Shown: positions 49,887-59,859, counted from the stretch's first letter. The stretch: 64,000 bases of DNA from G963422445 sp963422445 (GCA_963422445.2 OY729512.2:3596001-3660000), one strand, 5' to 3'. Program-made: numbers and translations. Notes: generated by a model from the letters alone, not told the origin.

Positions 49887-52748
49887 ATGGTCGCCTCGAT
49901 CGGCGCGGTGGCGAGCCCGTCGCAGGGGGCCAGCTACTACGAGAAGGACGGATACTACGCCAAGGACTCGCCCGAACACCGGGCGGCCAGTGCCTGAGCG
50001 GGCCGGGGGGGGGGGGGGGCCGAGCTCGGCCACCGTCCCGGCCGCGATCTGACCTTCAGCGCGCCCAAGTCGGTCTCGCTGGCCACGCTCGTCGGCGGCG
50101 ACGCGCGCATCGTCGAGGCCCATGACCGGGCGGTGATGCGCGCGCTCGGTTGGTTCGAGCGGAACGCCGCCGAGACCCGGGTCCAGGATCGGGCGACCGG
50201 CCGGACGGTCCGAGCCGGGGACCAGAAGACGGTGATCGCCAGGTTCAGGCACGAGACCTCCCGGAACCTTGATCCGGCGCTGCACACCCATTCGGTGATC
50301 GCCAACATGCTGCTCGGTAAAGACGGCAAGTGGCGCACCATGGCCAACGAGAGCCTCTACGCCTCCAAGATGCTGCTGGGCGCGCTCTACGGCATCGAGC
50401 GCACCCATGCCGACGGGCGCTTCGAGATCGCGGGCGTGTCGCGACACATCATAGATGCGTTCTCGACACGGCGGGCCGAAATCGAGGCGGCGATGGAGGG
50501 CCGGGGCCTCGGCTCAACCGCGGAGAACCAGCACTTGGCCCGGCGCGCAGCGCTGATGACGCGCGTGGCCAAACGCGATGTCGACCAGGAGGAGCTGCGC
50601 GAGACCTGGGGCCGGCAGGCCGCCGACCTCGGCTTCGACGTAAACGCGCTGGCCGCCTCTGCAATGGAACGTGGCATTGACGGGGGCGGCAGGGAGCGCA
50701 ACAGCCTCGGGGCGACCGGCAAGGACGGACCGCCCGCTGTGCCACTTCAGGCCGATCTATTCGAGCACGCCGCCCGATCCCATCCTGCGCGCGAAGCGGT
50801 TGACTGGGCGCTGGCCCATCTTTCAGAGCGCGACGCGGTGTTCGCCAGAACCGACCTGCTCGCCTCTGCGCTCGCGTACAGTCCCGGCTCGGCGTCCATC
50901 GGCGAGATAGAGCGGGCCGTCGCCGGCCTCATGTGCGAGGGCCGGCTGCACGATGCGCCGGCGTTCCCCGGATCGGGTCCGGGGCAGGCTGGCGGCGGCG
51001 GGCTCACCACGGACAAGGCGGTGGCCGACGAACGCGAGACCGTCGCGCTGATGCGAAGCGGCGAAGGCCGAGGCAAGGCGCCGATGCGCGGCTGGACGGT
51101 GGACCGGCATCTGCGCAAGGGACCGCTCACGGCCGGACAGCAACAGGCGGTGAAGCTTATCCTGTCCGAGAAGGACCGCACCATCGGGGCGCAGGGTTAC
51201 GCGGGCACCGGCAAGGCGCGAATGCTGAACCGCGCCCGGGCGCTCGCCGAGAAGAAAGGCTGGCGCATGGTCGGGCTCGCGCCGTCGGCTTCGGCGGTGC
51301 GGACGCTGGCGGCGGAATCGGGGATCGAGAGCAAAACGCTTCAGCGGTTCATCGCGAGAAATGCCGGCGTCGCCGAAGGCCGCCTGACGAAGAAGGGCGC
51401 GCGGGAGATGCGCGCGGCGTTTGCAAAGACGATCCTGGTGGTCGACGAGGGCTCCCTGGCCTCGACCGTCCAGGCCCGCGACCTGCTCCGGATCGCTGGC
51501 GAGCTACGCATTCTGAAGCTGGTCCTGGTCGGAGATGCGAAGCAGCCAGATGCCGTCGATGCCGGCAAACCCTTCGCGCAGTTGCAGCAGGCGGGCATGA
51601 AGACGGCCGTCATGGACGAGATCATGCGCCAGCGCGATCCGGACCTGAAGGCCGCCGTCGAGGCGAGCCTCGCGGGCGAGATCGGCAGGGCGTTCGAGAA
51701 ACTCGGCTCCAATGTCGCGGAAATGAAGCCCGACAATATCTCGGGTGCGGTGGCGGCGCGCTGGCTGAAACTCTCGTCGGAGGAGCGCGAGAGAACCGGC
51801 ATCATGGCCCCGAGCCACGAGCTGCGCGAGGGGATCAACGCCCATATCCGCGAGCGCCTCGCCCGCGAGGGCCGCATCGCCGGTCCGGCGATGCAGACGC
51901 AGCGGCTGGTCTCCAAGGGATACACCAGGGCGGAGAAGGCGCTTGCCTCCAACTACGCCCTTGGCGATGTCGTCGCCTTCCACCGTCCCTACAAGCGTCT
52001 CGGCGTCGAGAAGGGCGACGAGCGGCGCGTCGAGAGCGTCGATCACGAGAACGGGATCGTGCATCTCGAAGGCCCGGACGGCGCGACCGTCGCCTGGAAG
52101 CCGTCGGAAATCGGCGGTCGCAGGGGCGGAACCGAGGTCTACCGGACCGAGACCGTCGAGCTTCGCGCCGGCGACCGCATCCGCTGGCCCCGCAACGACA
52201 AGGGGCTCGGGCTGGTCAACAGCGGCACGACGGAGGTCCTGGGCGTCCGCAACGGGCGGGTGACGTTCCTGCTGGAGGAGGGCCGGAAGCTCACCCTCAC
52301 TCCGGGCGACCCGCAACTGCGCCATCTCGACCATGCCTGGGCCTCGACCGTTCATGCATTTCAAGGGCGCACGGTCGACAACATGATCGCCGCGATGGAG
52401 GCGAACCACCCGCAACTGACCACGGCCAAGGCGTTCTATGTCGAGATCTCCCGCGCCCGCGACCGGGCAGAGCTCGTCACCGACGACGCGCAGGCGCTCA
52501 GGGAGCGTCTGGAAGCGGTGACCGGCGAGCGCATCTCGGCCCTCGAAGGCATCGGCGAGAGCGTCCAGACGGAACGCGAACACGAAAAGGAGGGGAAGAC
52601 TTCGCCCGGCCTCGAACGGCCGAGTCCGGAGGCGTCCACGCCACCCTCACCGGACAGGGAAATCGAGCCAGCCCTGTCACGGGACAGGGTACCCGAGCCC
52701 GAACCGCCCGCCCGCGAGAAGCGTATCGAGATGGATCTCGGCCTCTGA
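49887..52748 (+). pseudogene. MobF-type conjugative relaxase/helicase, N-terminus damaged
   Basis: About 950 codons. MVASIGAVASPSQGASYYEK with DGYYAKDSPEHRAAS holds the catalytic tyrosines. Then TGA at 49995-49997 stands where relatives have Trp (ASAWAG), followed by a 15-G run (50005-50019). About 35-40 residues are missing before HRPGRDLTFSAPKSVSLATL. The metal-histidine motif FRHETSRNLDPALHTHSVIA is intact. The helicase half has a defective Walker A, GYAGTGKARMLN instead of GKTT, and later motifs VVDEGSLASTVQARDLLRIA, LVGDAKQPDAVDAGKPFAQL, and HAFQGRTVDNMIAAMEANHP. Relaxase and helicase functions are both likely lost; a start downstream (50133) would lack the tyrosines. It is the partner of the traD remnant upstream. 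Confidence 0.8.
50005..50019 (+). repeat. Run of 15 G in the relaxase gene
   Basis: A homopolymer of 15 G lies where a stretch of relaxase sequence is missing. The reading frame is kept across it (encoding glycines). It could be a slipped-strand tract, a repair scar or an assembly artefact. Confidence 0.8.
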
Positions 52749-52812
52749 GCGCAGGTCGTTCGCGCCTCGCTTCATGCACATTCGCATCTTGTCGAACGTC
52801 ATCGCCTCGCCA

Positions 52813-55665
52813 TCAGCGCCGTTTCGGTTTCCGGGGGCTTGACGATGCGTTCGATGCAGAAGCGGTTCTCTTTCGCGGCTGCTGCAGGCTTCTCGTGTAG
52901 CCACAGTCCGGGAAATTCGAGCAGCCGAGGAAGCGGCCGAACTTGCCCATCCTGGCGTTCAGCCAGCCGTCGCAGACCGGACAGGCCTCGATTGCCCCGC
53001 CGCAGTCGCGGCAGCGGTAGGCCTCGCCGGACCTGACTGGAAGGCCGTTCCCGCAGCGGGGGCAGGCACGCGCGGTGTGCTCGCAGAGCGGAAAGTTCGA
53101 GCAGCCGTAGAAGACACCTCCGTCGCGGGCGTTCTCGCGGCGCTCCAGCCGGCCGCCGGTGCATCGCGGACAGGATACGTCGCCCTTCGGCGGACGGCCG
53201 AATACCTCGATGTCGTATCCACCGTCGATCAACTCCGTCACGAATTCCGACGGCGGGCCGCCGTCGGCAAACAGGAAGACCTGACGTCTCGCCCGCGTGA
53301 TGGCGACATAGAGCAGGCGCCGCTCCTCGGCGTTCGGATGCGCTTCGGGCGCCGCCAGCACCAGATCGAGCAGCGGATCGTCGGCGATCGCGATGGGAAA
53401 CCCGTGCTTTCCCGAACACAGACCAAGGAACACCGCATAGTCGGCCTCGAGACCCTTCGAGCGGTGCACGGTCATCCAGGTGAAGCGAAGGCCCGGATAC
53501 TGTTTGGGCAGCGCGTCCAGGTTGCGGGGCCGCAGATGCCGGTAGCGGCCCAGCAGCAGCACCTCCGATGTGCCGTCGTGCCGGCGGGCATCCTCCGCGA
53601 TCCGGTCGAACGCCTCCTTCAGAAGCGAGAGATCCTGCTCGCCGGGGAGCCCGACGTATACCGCAGGCCTGTCGGCCTTCCGCGTTGTGCGGACCGTCTT
53701 TCGGATTTGCGCCGGGTTGCGCAGCACGAAGTCCGTGGCGACAGTCGCGATGCGGTCGGAGCAGCGGAACGTGGTGGCAAGATCGACGCGTTCGAACGCG
53801 CCGAAATGATCCCCGAAATCCCGCATTACCGAAATATCCGAGCCGCCGAACCGGTAGATCGCCTGCCAGTCGTCGCCGACCGCGAACAGCTGGGCCCCCG
53901 GCGAGCTGTCGAGCAATGCCTTCAGTAGCCCCGCGCGGGACGACGAAATGTCCTGGAACTCGTCGACCAGGATGTATCCGAACGGGCTGCGGTAACGCCC
54001 GGTCTCCACGAGATCGGTCGCCCGCTGGATCATGTCGTGGAAGTCGATCTCGCCTGCGCGGGCAAGCGCGTCCTGGTAGCGCTCGAAGATCGGCCGGAAC
54101 ACTGCAACGAACGCTTGAGCCCGCTCCCTGTCCCGATGTGCATTGGCGCGTTCCGCGATGTCGGAGAAAGACAATCGGCTACCCTTGAAGTGCTGCAGTA
54201 AGGTCGCCACCAGCCGCATGAACGGATCGATGCGGCCTTGTTGCTCGAGAACGGCAAACACTTCCTCGCGCGGGATCGGCGAAAGGGGCACATCGCGGGC
54301 CGCCAGCTTCTCCGCCAGGTTGCGGAGCAACCTGCCGTCGGCCTGTTCGTGGCTGAAGGTTTCGACAAGGATCGTGCCGTGTTCGGCATGGACGCCGCGC
54401 TTCCAGTCCATGTCCTGCCGATACTGCTCCCGGTCGACGAAAGACGCCGTGTTCCCTGCGGCGTCGATCCCGAAGTGCTCGATATAGATGCCGTGCTCGG
54501 GAAGATGGAAATCGGGCTTGTACTGGCGCTTTTCCGAGGTCGCCAGGTCGTGCTCATAGGGGGCTTCGTACTCGTAGGCGACGCCGTGAAGGTAGAGGAA
54601 GTTCGCGATCTCGCATTCCTCGAAGCTGCGGACGGTTTCGCCCCTCAGCGAGCGGATGTCGAACTTGCGGATGTAGTCGTGGTACTCGCCCCAGTTTCTG
54701 AACTCGTGCTCGCTCCTGTAGGGTGCGAACCGGTCCTGGAACCATTCCAGCAGGATCGCCGAGAGTTCGGAGTCGGCGCGCAAATCGGCGACGATCCCCT
54801 TCAGCAGATCGAACAGCGTCCGGTCGTTCTCCGCCGTCGCGGCGAGCGCCGGGCGCTTCTCCTCGGCTTCGCCGATGATCGCCATGCCGAGACCGTGGAA
54901 GGTGCGCACCGTCACGTCGCCCGCGATTGCGGCGCCGAGGCGCGTGTCCATCCGCCCTTCCATCTCCCTGCGGGCATCGCGCGCGAAGGCGAGCAGCAGC
55001 AGTTCGGACGGCTTGCGGTACCTCTTTCGCACGAGCCACCCCGCCTTGGCCACGATGGCCGAGGTCTTGCCGCTGCCGGCCGCGGCGACCACGAGATTGC
55101 GGCGGTCGTCGATGACGACCGCCCTGCGCTGCTCTTCCGTGAGCGGCCGGGCCTCGATCCGGTCGAAGAGTTCGCGCGAGCGGACCAGTTCGTTCGCGAC
55201 GAACGCCTCGTTGGCCTTGGCTCGGGCTTCGCCGGGCGCTTCCAGAAACGCAAGGACGTCCCGCAGCATCCGGATTTCCGGGGCATCCGACAGCGCTTCC
55301 GGCCACCGCGCAACGAACCCGCCGGCAACCGTTTGCGCCTCGGCCTCAAGGTCGCGAAGCGCGTCGGCGGTGAGGTATCTGGGTGGATCGGCAAGCTCGC
55401 CCAAGCGGTCGCGGGCTGCACGGAGCGCGCCGGTCCGCGCGGAGAGGGCGCGGCGCCACCAATCGCGCCTCGCTATTTCGAGCGCGTCGGCCAGAGCGAT
55501 GGCGGCCGTTCGAGGCAGGCCCGAAACACAGGAGGCGCCCGCAGCATGGCCGATCCGTATGCCGGACCAGCGGCGGCCGTCCCCTACATCGACCGTTTCC
55601 ACATCGCCCAGGGGTATGTCGGCGGACCGGGAGCCGAAGATCATCCGGATGTTGTCGGCACTCAC
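52813..55665 (-). CDS. UvrD/HelD-type superfamily 1 helicase with nuclease-like insert and zinc ribbons
   Basis: 950 residues. Walker A is NLVVAAAGSGKTSAIVAKAG (about residue 197). An insert with EIANFLYLHGVAYEYEAPYE and KRQYKPDFHLPEHGIYIEHF resembles the PD-(D/E)xK-like segment of DNA helicase IV relatives. Motif II is YILVDEFQDISSSRAGLLKA (about 568), with GDDWQAIYRFGGSDISVMRD and TVHRSKGLEADYAVFLGL, then LLYVAITRARRQVFLFA. The C-terminus holds topoisomerase-type zinc ribbons (CPRCTGGRLERREN, GCSNFPLCEHTARACPRC, CRDCGG, CPVCDGWLNARMGKFGRF). GTG 55665 has no clear ribosome site. The frame stays open upstream (RRTGLAKLLFAILRPRDARA) to a C19 run, so the true start was probably lost there. Role: DNA unwinding, perhaps element maintenance. 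Confidence 0.82.
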   Translation of the reverse strand: MSADNIRMIFGSRSADIPLGDVETVDVGDGRRWSGIRIGHAAGASCVSGLPRTAAIALADALEIARRDWWRRALSARTGALRAARDRLGELADPPRYLTADALRDLEAEAQTVAGGFVARWPEALSDAPEIRMLRDVLAFLEAPGEARAKANEAFVANELVRSRELFDRIEARPLTEEQRRAVVIDDRRNLVVAAAGSGKTSAIVAKAGWLVRKRYRKPSELLLLAFARDARREMEGRMDTRLGAAIAGDVTVRTFHGLGMAIIGEAEEKRPALAATAENDRTLFDLLKGIVADLRADSELSAILLEWFQDRFAPYRSEHEFRNWGEYHDYIRKFDIRSLRGETVRSFEECEIANFLYLHGVAYEYEAPYEHDLATSEKRQYKPDFHLPEHGIYIEHFGIDAAGNTASFVDREQYRQDMDWKRGVHAEHGTILVETFSHEQADGRLLRNLAEKLAARDVPLSPIPREEVFAVLEQQGRIDPFMRLVATLLQHFKGSRLSFSDIAERANAHRDRERAQAFVAVFRPIFERYQDALARAGEIDFHDMIQRATDLVETGRYRSPFGYILVDEFQDISSSRAGLLKALLDSSPGAQLFAVGDDWQAIYRFGGSDISVMRDFGDHFGAFERVDLATTFRCSDRIATVATDFVLRNPAQIRKTVRTTRKADRPAVYVGLPGEQDLSLLKEAFDRIAEDARRHDGTSEVLLLGRYRHLRPRNLDALPKQYPGLRFTWMTVHRSKGLEADYAVFLGLCSGKHGFPIAIADDPLLDLVLAAPEAHPNAEERRLLYVAITRARRQVFLFADGGPPSEFVTELIDGGYDIEVFGRPPKGDVSCPRCTGGRLERRENARDGGVFYGCSNFPLCEHTARACPRCGNGLPVRSGEAYRCRDCGGAIEACPVCDGWLNARMGKFGRFLGCSNFPDCGYTRSLQQPRKRTASASNASSSPRKPKRR

Positions 55666-55800
55666 CGATGCCGCTCTTGCGTCGCGCGGACGCAGGATCG
55701 CGAACAGGAGCTTGGCCAGCCCGGTCCGTCTGGCCTCGAACAGGGCACGCGCCGCCGAACTCGATAGGCTCCCGGATCGCGCGGCGTACGGCGATGTCGC

Positions 55801-55819
55801 GGGGGGGGGGGGGGGGGGG
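55801..55819 (+). repeat. Run of 19 G upstream of the helicase
   Basis: A homopolymer of 19 G (C on the helicase coding strand). The open helicase frame runs back into it, and beyond it an in-frame stop (TGA) appears with no start codon between. It is the second such run within 5.8 kb. Confidence 0.8.
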
Positions 55820-55912
55820 CTCTCAACGTTCTTGCCGGGTCAGTTCCGCGGGCAGGCGATTCCGAGGGCAGTTTATGCCGAACCGCTCCCGAAAATTCAC
55901 CGTCGGACTCGC

Positions 55913-56299
55913 TCACACCGGGCCTTCCTCCATCGTTTCCGCCATCAGGCGATGCGCCGCCGCGACGATGTCGTCGAGCTCGTTCCCCCGCCGCGCGTCG
56001 AGCATTTGCTCCCGGTTCAGGGTGGCCAGCACGTAGACGGCGCGCCAGGTGGCCTCGATGAGTGCGAGATGTCCCGGCGACAAGGTGGCCGGGGGAGACT
56101 CGCCGAGCCGGTCCTCGGCGAGGGCGAGCGCGCCCGCGCGGACGAGTTCGCCGGCCGCAATGCCGTGCCGCGCGGCGGCCCCTTCGATCAGGTTCCATTC
56201 GGAATCGGAGAACCGGATCGAGCGCGGCCGGCGGGCATCGCTCTGGATTTCAGTTGGTTGCTTTCCGGTTGCGGGCTTCTTGCGATCGCTTCGCGCCAT
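55913..56299 (-). CDS. Plasmid-type ribbon-helix-helix protein
   Basis: 128 residues: MARSDRKKPATGKQPTEIQS, then RPRSIRFSDSEWNLIEGAAA and RHGIAAGELVRAGALALAED, a pattern of MobC/ribbon-helix-helix DNA-binding proteins near relaxase genes. A longer C-terminal part (LSPGHLALIEATWRAVYVLA, GNELDDIVAAAHRLMAETME) is helical. ATG 56299 has GAGAAGG about seven bases upstream; an upstream in-frame ATG at 56344 is possible. It may assist relaxosome formation at oriT or regulate transfer; this is inferred from type and location. Confidence 0.6.
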   Translation of the reverse strand: MARSDRKKPATGKQPTEIQSDARRPRSIRFSDSEWNLIEGAAARHGIAAGELVRAGALALAEDRLGESPPATLSPGHLALIEATWRAVYVLATLNREQMLDARRGNELDDIVAAAHRLMAETMEEGPV

Positions 56300-57086
56300 C
56301 CTTTCTGCCTTCTCCAGGTCGGTTCGCGGGCCGGTTTCGTCCAATCCCTGCCCGGAAACAGCATGTCAGCGTCCCGGATCCTGTCGAAACCGGGACACAT
56401 CACAAGATCGTCGGGACCCGACGCGAGCTCCCCGCCAAGGCTGTCGCCAGGCGCCTCGGCAGGCACGGCCGCGACCCGGTTATCGGCCTCGGCGGTGTGT
56501 GTTCGAACCGTGTTTCGGCGACATTTACAGCGTAATACACCGTCGCACGCCCGGCAACCGGGAGCACTCAATCTGACTGCTCGGCCCGGCATGCGCCGAC
56601 AGGGCTGCGCGGCAGTGCGATAATCCGCGGCATTCAAGCGGCACTCAAAATGCATGCGCTCGATCCGCGACGCGCCTGACGCCCGGTGTCGCTGAATGCG
56701 CAGGGGACTGCACGACAGGCGCGCGCCTGGAGCACCTCGCAGGGGACCTGCGTTCCGGTGTGAAAATTCAAGCCCGCGCCATGCGGTAAGGAACTGGAAA
56801 ACGTGCTGAAAGGCGATGGGGGAATCGACGCCGGCGCAGGACGCGCGGGGGAGCCGCCGCGGCGCTTGAGCGGGCGGCGGTGCGGAGAGAGATGCGGGGC
56901 GCGTTGCACGCCGGGTCTCCGCGGCAGTGTCCGCGCCGGTGCGAACACTGGTGCAAGGCGAGGTACGACGGGTAGTGCGCGGTCGCCGATGCGGCGCTGC
57001 CCGTGGCGCCGCAACGGCTGGTGATGCGGAAGCGGAACAGGGCCGCGCCGCCGGATGAGCGACGCGGCCCGTGGGGTGCATTGTCG
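56300..57086. other. Non-coding region, possible transfer origin
   Basis: There is no convincing gene in 787 bp; frames here are Arg/Pro-rich shadows. A 7-bp inverted repeat GTCCCGG (56370-56376)/CCGGGAC (56389-56395) lies just upstream of the ribbon-helix-helix gene. Such positions often contain oriT, but I see no nic-site consensus. Confidence 0.35.
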
Positions 57087-57804
57087 TCAGGCGGCGAGGC
57101 TGACGCGCTGAACCGGGATGCCGAGCTTGCGGGCCTTGTCGACGAGGTTGTCGGTGATGCCGCTGCCGGGGAAGGCGATGACGCCCTTGGGCAGGAGGTT
57201 CAGCAGCTCGTCGTTGCGGCGGAACGGTGCGGCCCGTCCGTGCTTGTTCCAGTCGGGCTTGCAGACGATCTGGTGGACCGCGTTGCGCTCGGCCCAGCTT
57301 GCCGCGATGCGCTCGACGCCGGGTCCGCCGCCATGCACGAGTACCATGTCCGCATACTTGGCGCGGGCCCTGTCGAGGCGTGCGATGACGGCGGCCGAGG
57401 TTCTGCGCCCGGTCGGTGACGAGTTCGAGCTCGCGGGCCTTGACCTCGCTGCCGTCCTGCGCGCGGGCGAGTTCCTTCATCTCGGGCGCGATGCGGTCGA
57501 CGGCGCGGTCGAGGCGCTGTGTCTGTGCGTGGAGCATGTTGGCGAAGCCCCAGAGCAAGGGCTCGCGCTCGTCGGCGAGCTGGGTGCCGTCGATGGCAAC
57601 GCCGGTGACGATGACGCGGATCGCCTCGTTCAGCGCTTCGAGCGCCTCGTCGCGGTCCCAGACGTCGCGGCTGTCGAACTCTCCGCGCTCGGGGGTGGCG
57701 CCGTAGAGGGCCGCCTGCTCGCAGGCGGTGGCGGTCGGGGACTGCCCGTGGACCTCCGCGGTGGTGTCGCTGATGTAGGTGTCGGTGCTGTCGATGTCGT
57801 ACAT
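57087..57804 (-). pseudogene. DUF2493 (SLOG-type) plasmid protein with internal deletion
   Basis: The N-terminal part, MYDIDSTDTYISDTTAEVHG, WDRDEALEALNEAIRVIVTG, DRAVDRIAPEMKELARAQDG and ARELELVTDRAQNL, is in one frame. The C-terminal DUF2493 domain, AVIARLDRARAKYADMVLVH with GGGPGVERIAASWAERNAVH, CKPDWNKHGRAAPFRRNDEL and IAFPGSGITDNLVDKARKLG, is in another. About 100 residues that normally separate them are missing at about 57395-57420. The start ATG 57804 has GGAG six bases before it. DUF2493 proteins have a SLOG nucleotide-binding fold and are frequent on alphaproteobacterial plasmids and conjugative elements. Broken here. Confidence 0.75.
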
Positions 57805-58154
57805 GAGGTTCTCCATTGAGATGATGCGCTTGGAACTTTCTGGTTCCGCCCCGGGGCCGTTCCCCGTGGTGACTGACCTTTGTTTCACGCGCCTCGCCGG
57901 CGCTAGCCGCGCTTGCGCGGCGTGGCATTGCGAGTCCCGGCCGGAACGGAGCGCAGCGCAGTGGAGGACCCGCGCAGCGGGTTGGCGGAGGGAAGCCGCG
58001 TGGGACAATGGGCAGTCACGGCGGGTGGCGTTGTTCTCTCCACCCACACGGTCTCATGGCGGTTCCGCACGGCACGGCGTTCGGAATCGAGGCGCGGACC
58101 GTGCCGGTGCCGGTCGCACGGCCGCCGCGCATTGCGTTTCCACGCTCGTCACCG

Positions 58155-58382
58155 TCACCACAGGGGATGCGTCTCGAGGAGTCGCTCGGCGACCTCGCGG
58201 ATGCGGCCGCGCTCGTGGACGCGGAGGGGACCGCGGGAATCTTCGCTGAGGTGGATAACGAAGTACGACGCCGCCGGGTTCAGGATGTCGCGCTGGCGGT
58301 AGATGTCGCCGACATACTCGCCGTCGTGGTCGTAGATCCGCGCCTCGTGCGGGTCGATGCGCCTGAACGTCACGCGATCCAT
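58155..58382 (-). CDS. Small plasmid-type hypothetical protein
   Basis: 75 residues: MDRVTFRRIDPHEARIYDHD, GEYVGDIYRQRDILNPAASY, FVIHLSEDSRGPLRVHERGR, ending ETHPLW. ATG 58382 is preceded by AAGGAG. No family was recognised with certainty; the sequence looks like a compact beta-rich domain. It is in line with DUF4326, ssb and other small genes on this strand, as in plasmid stable-inheritance regions. Confidence 0.6.
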   Translation of the reverse strand: MDRVTFRRIDPHEARIYDHDGEYVGDIYRQRDILNPAASYFVIHLSEDSRGPLRVHERGRIREVAERLLETHPLW

Positions 58383-58456
58383 GGTGCGGTGCTCCTTGCG
58401 TGTTGCCGGCGCCCGCGGACATCTCTGTCCGTCGTCTGCGTTCGCCCCTCTTTGCT

Positions 58457-58792
58457 TCACGCTCCGCTCCGGGCCGCGAGGACCGCGGCCGCCCAGGCGG
58501 CGGCGCGCGCGAGCGCCTCGCCGTGGCAGGGGAGCGGCGCGCACCAGCAGGCGAGCCGCTTGCCGTGGAGCGAAGCGAGATCGGCGAGCGCGATCTCGCC
58601 GGATCGAATGCGCCGCCACAGGTCGGCGCGGTAGCGCGCGATCGCCTGCTCGCGCGCTCCGTCCGGACCGATCCTGAAGGTATTGCCCCAGCGGGTGCGA
58701 CGGTCGATGCGGACGACATCGCCGTGCTCCGGCCTGCCGTCCAGCGCTGCCCGCAGGGCGGGCTCCCGCCTGAGATTGACGATCCGCGCCAT
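58457..58792 (-). CDS. DUF4326 domain protein
   Basis: 111 residues with the DUF4326 pattern: VVRIDRRTRWGNTFRIGPDG, EQAIARYRADLWRRIRSGEI, LASLHGKRLACWCAPLPCHG (the CWC.P..CHG motif), then an alanine-rich end. Cys/His spacing suggests metal binding. The family is common on phages and plasmids and has no established activity. It lies 74 bp before the small hypothetical gene at 58382 on the same strand. Confidence 0.82.
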   Translation of the reverse strand: MARIVNLRREPALRAALDGRPEHGDVVRIDRRTRWGNTFRIGPDGAREQAIARYRADLWRRIRSGEIALADLASLHGKRLACWCAPLPCHGEALARAAAWAAAVLAARSGA

Positions 58793-59087
58793 GCTCTCTT
58801 TCCCTCCGACTCACTCGCCTATGCTTTTGCTTCGCTCGCGCTCCCGCGCCGGAACCGGCGCGGCGCGGAACAGGTGAACGAATCGGGCGGCGAGCGCTTC
58901 CGATCCGCGCGTGATCAAGTCGTCGTTGAAGCCGCCCAGCTCGGGCACAATGACGATGGCGGCTACGCCGGCCCGTGCGCAGCTCGGGCGCGACGCCGAG
59001 CGGGGCGCGGACTCGAAGCCGGCTGCAAAGAAAAAGGCCGACGCGCGGAGCGCCGGCCCGAGTTCGGGGAGGAAAGGGAGTGGGCGG

Positions 59088-59555
59088 TCAGAACGGCAGG
59101 TCGTCGTCGATATCCGCCGCCGCGGCCGGGGCCTCGGCGGTCTGCGCGACCTCGCCGTTGGCGGGCGCCATCGTCGGCTCCGCCGCCGCACCGTTGCCGT
59201 TCGGGCGGTCGAGGAATTGTACGCGCCCGCCGGGCACCAGCAGGATCTCGGTCGAGAAGCGGTCCGAGTCCTCGCCCTCCTTGCGCCACTTGCGGGTCTG
59301 CAGCTTGCCCGCGACGTAAACCAGCCTGCCCTTCTTCGCGTGCCGCTCGAACATGTCGATCAGCCCGTCCTGGAAGGTGACGACGCGGTGCCACTCGGTC
59401 TTGTCGATCCGCTCGCCGCCGGCATTCTTGTCGATGTAGCTCTCGTCGGTGGCGATGCTCAGGTTCGCCACGCGCCCGCCGCTGGCAAGGTGGTTGATGA
59501 CGGCGTCGGCGCCCAAGCGTCCGATCAGTTCCGCGCGGTTCAGTCCGAAAGCCAT
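59088..59555 (-). CDS. ssb: Single-stranded DNA-binding protein
   Basis: 155 residues: MAFGLNRAELIGRLGADAVI, RVANLSIATDESYIDKNAGG, DKTEWHRVVTFQDGLIDMFE, KGRLVYVAGKLQTRKWRKEG form the OB fold. After a Gly/Ala-rich linker the acidic tip DIDDDLPF is the usual protein-interaction tail. A plasmid-type second SSB, coating single strands during transfer or replication of the element. Full length. A 65-residue gene lies upstream and DUF4326 downstream (295-bp gap with only an uncertain short frame). Confidence 0.93.
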   Translation of the reverse strand: MAFGLNRAELIGRLGADAVINHLASGGRVANLSIATDESYIDKNAGGERIDKTEWHRVVTFQDGLIDMFERHAKKGRLVYVAGKLQTRKWRKEGEDSDRFSTEILLVPGGRVQFLDRPNGNGAAAEPTMAPANGEVAQTAEAPAAAADIDDDLPF

Positions 59556-59661
59556 GGTCTTGTCTCCTGTCGATCCTGGTTGCTGACGTTGGGTTGGGCG
59601 AACGGGTTCAGGCTCTCTCGACCCCTTCCCCGTTCATCTTCCTCAAGCCCTCTTCCAACTC

Positions 59662-59859
59662 TCATTCCGCCAGCCGGCGCGCCGGGACTGTGCCGAAAGG
59701 CCTCGCCGGCGCCGCCGCGCGCGACACCGTGTCCCGGTCGGGACAGCGCATCGCACGGTCGTCCTCGATGACTTCGCGGACGGCTTGGGGGTCGATGCCG
59801 ATCTCGGCGAGCAGTTCGCCGGCGGTGGGGAGGTCGAGGTGGATGTCGGGATCGAACAT
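59662..59859 (-). CDS. Small hypothetical protein (65 aa)
   Basis: MFDPDIHLDLPTAGELLAEI, GIDPQAVREVIEDDRAMRCP, DRDTVSRAAAPARPFGTV. ATG 59859 has AAGGAG eight bases upstream, which supports translation. An acidic helical N-terminus and a basic tail. No family recognised. It lies between ssb and the zinc-ribbon gene; 59860-60166 holds no gene. Confidence 0.55.
   Translation of the reverse strand: MFDPDIHLDLPTAGELLAEIGIDPQAVREVIEDDRAMRCPDRDTVSRAAAPARPFGTVPARRLAE

Noticed and set aside
56634..57014. 126-codon minus-strand frame in the 56.3-57.1 kb gap
   Set aside because: Arg/Pro/Ala-rich with no motif or ribosome site; typical non-coding frame in high-GC sequence.
58811..59087. Frame ending FVHLFRAAPVPARERERSKSIGE between ssb and DUF4326
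   Set aside because: No good start or ribosome site; composition resembles GC-rich noise, although a 45-codon GTG-started gene cannot be excluded.
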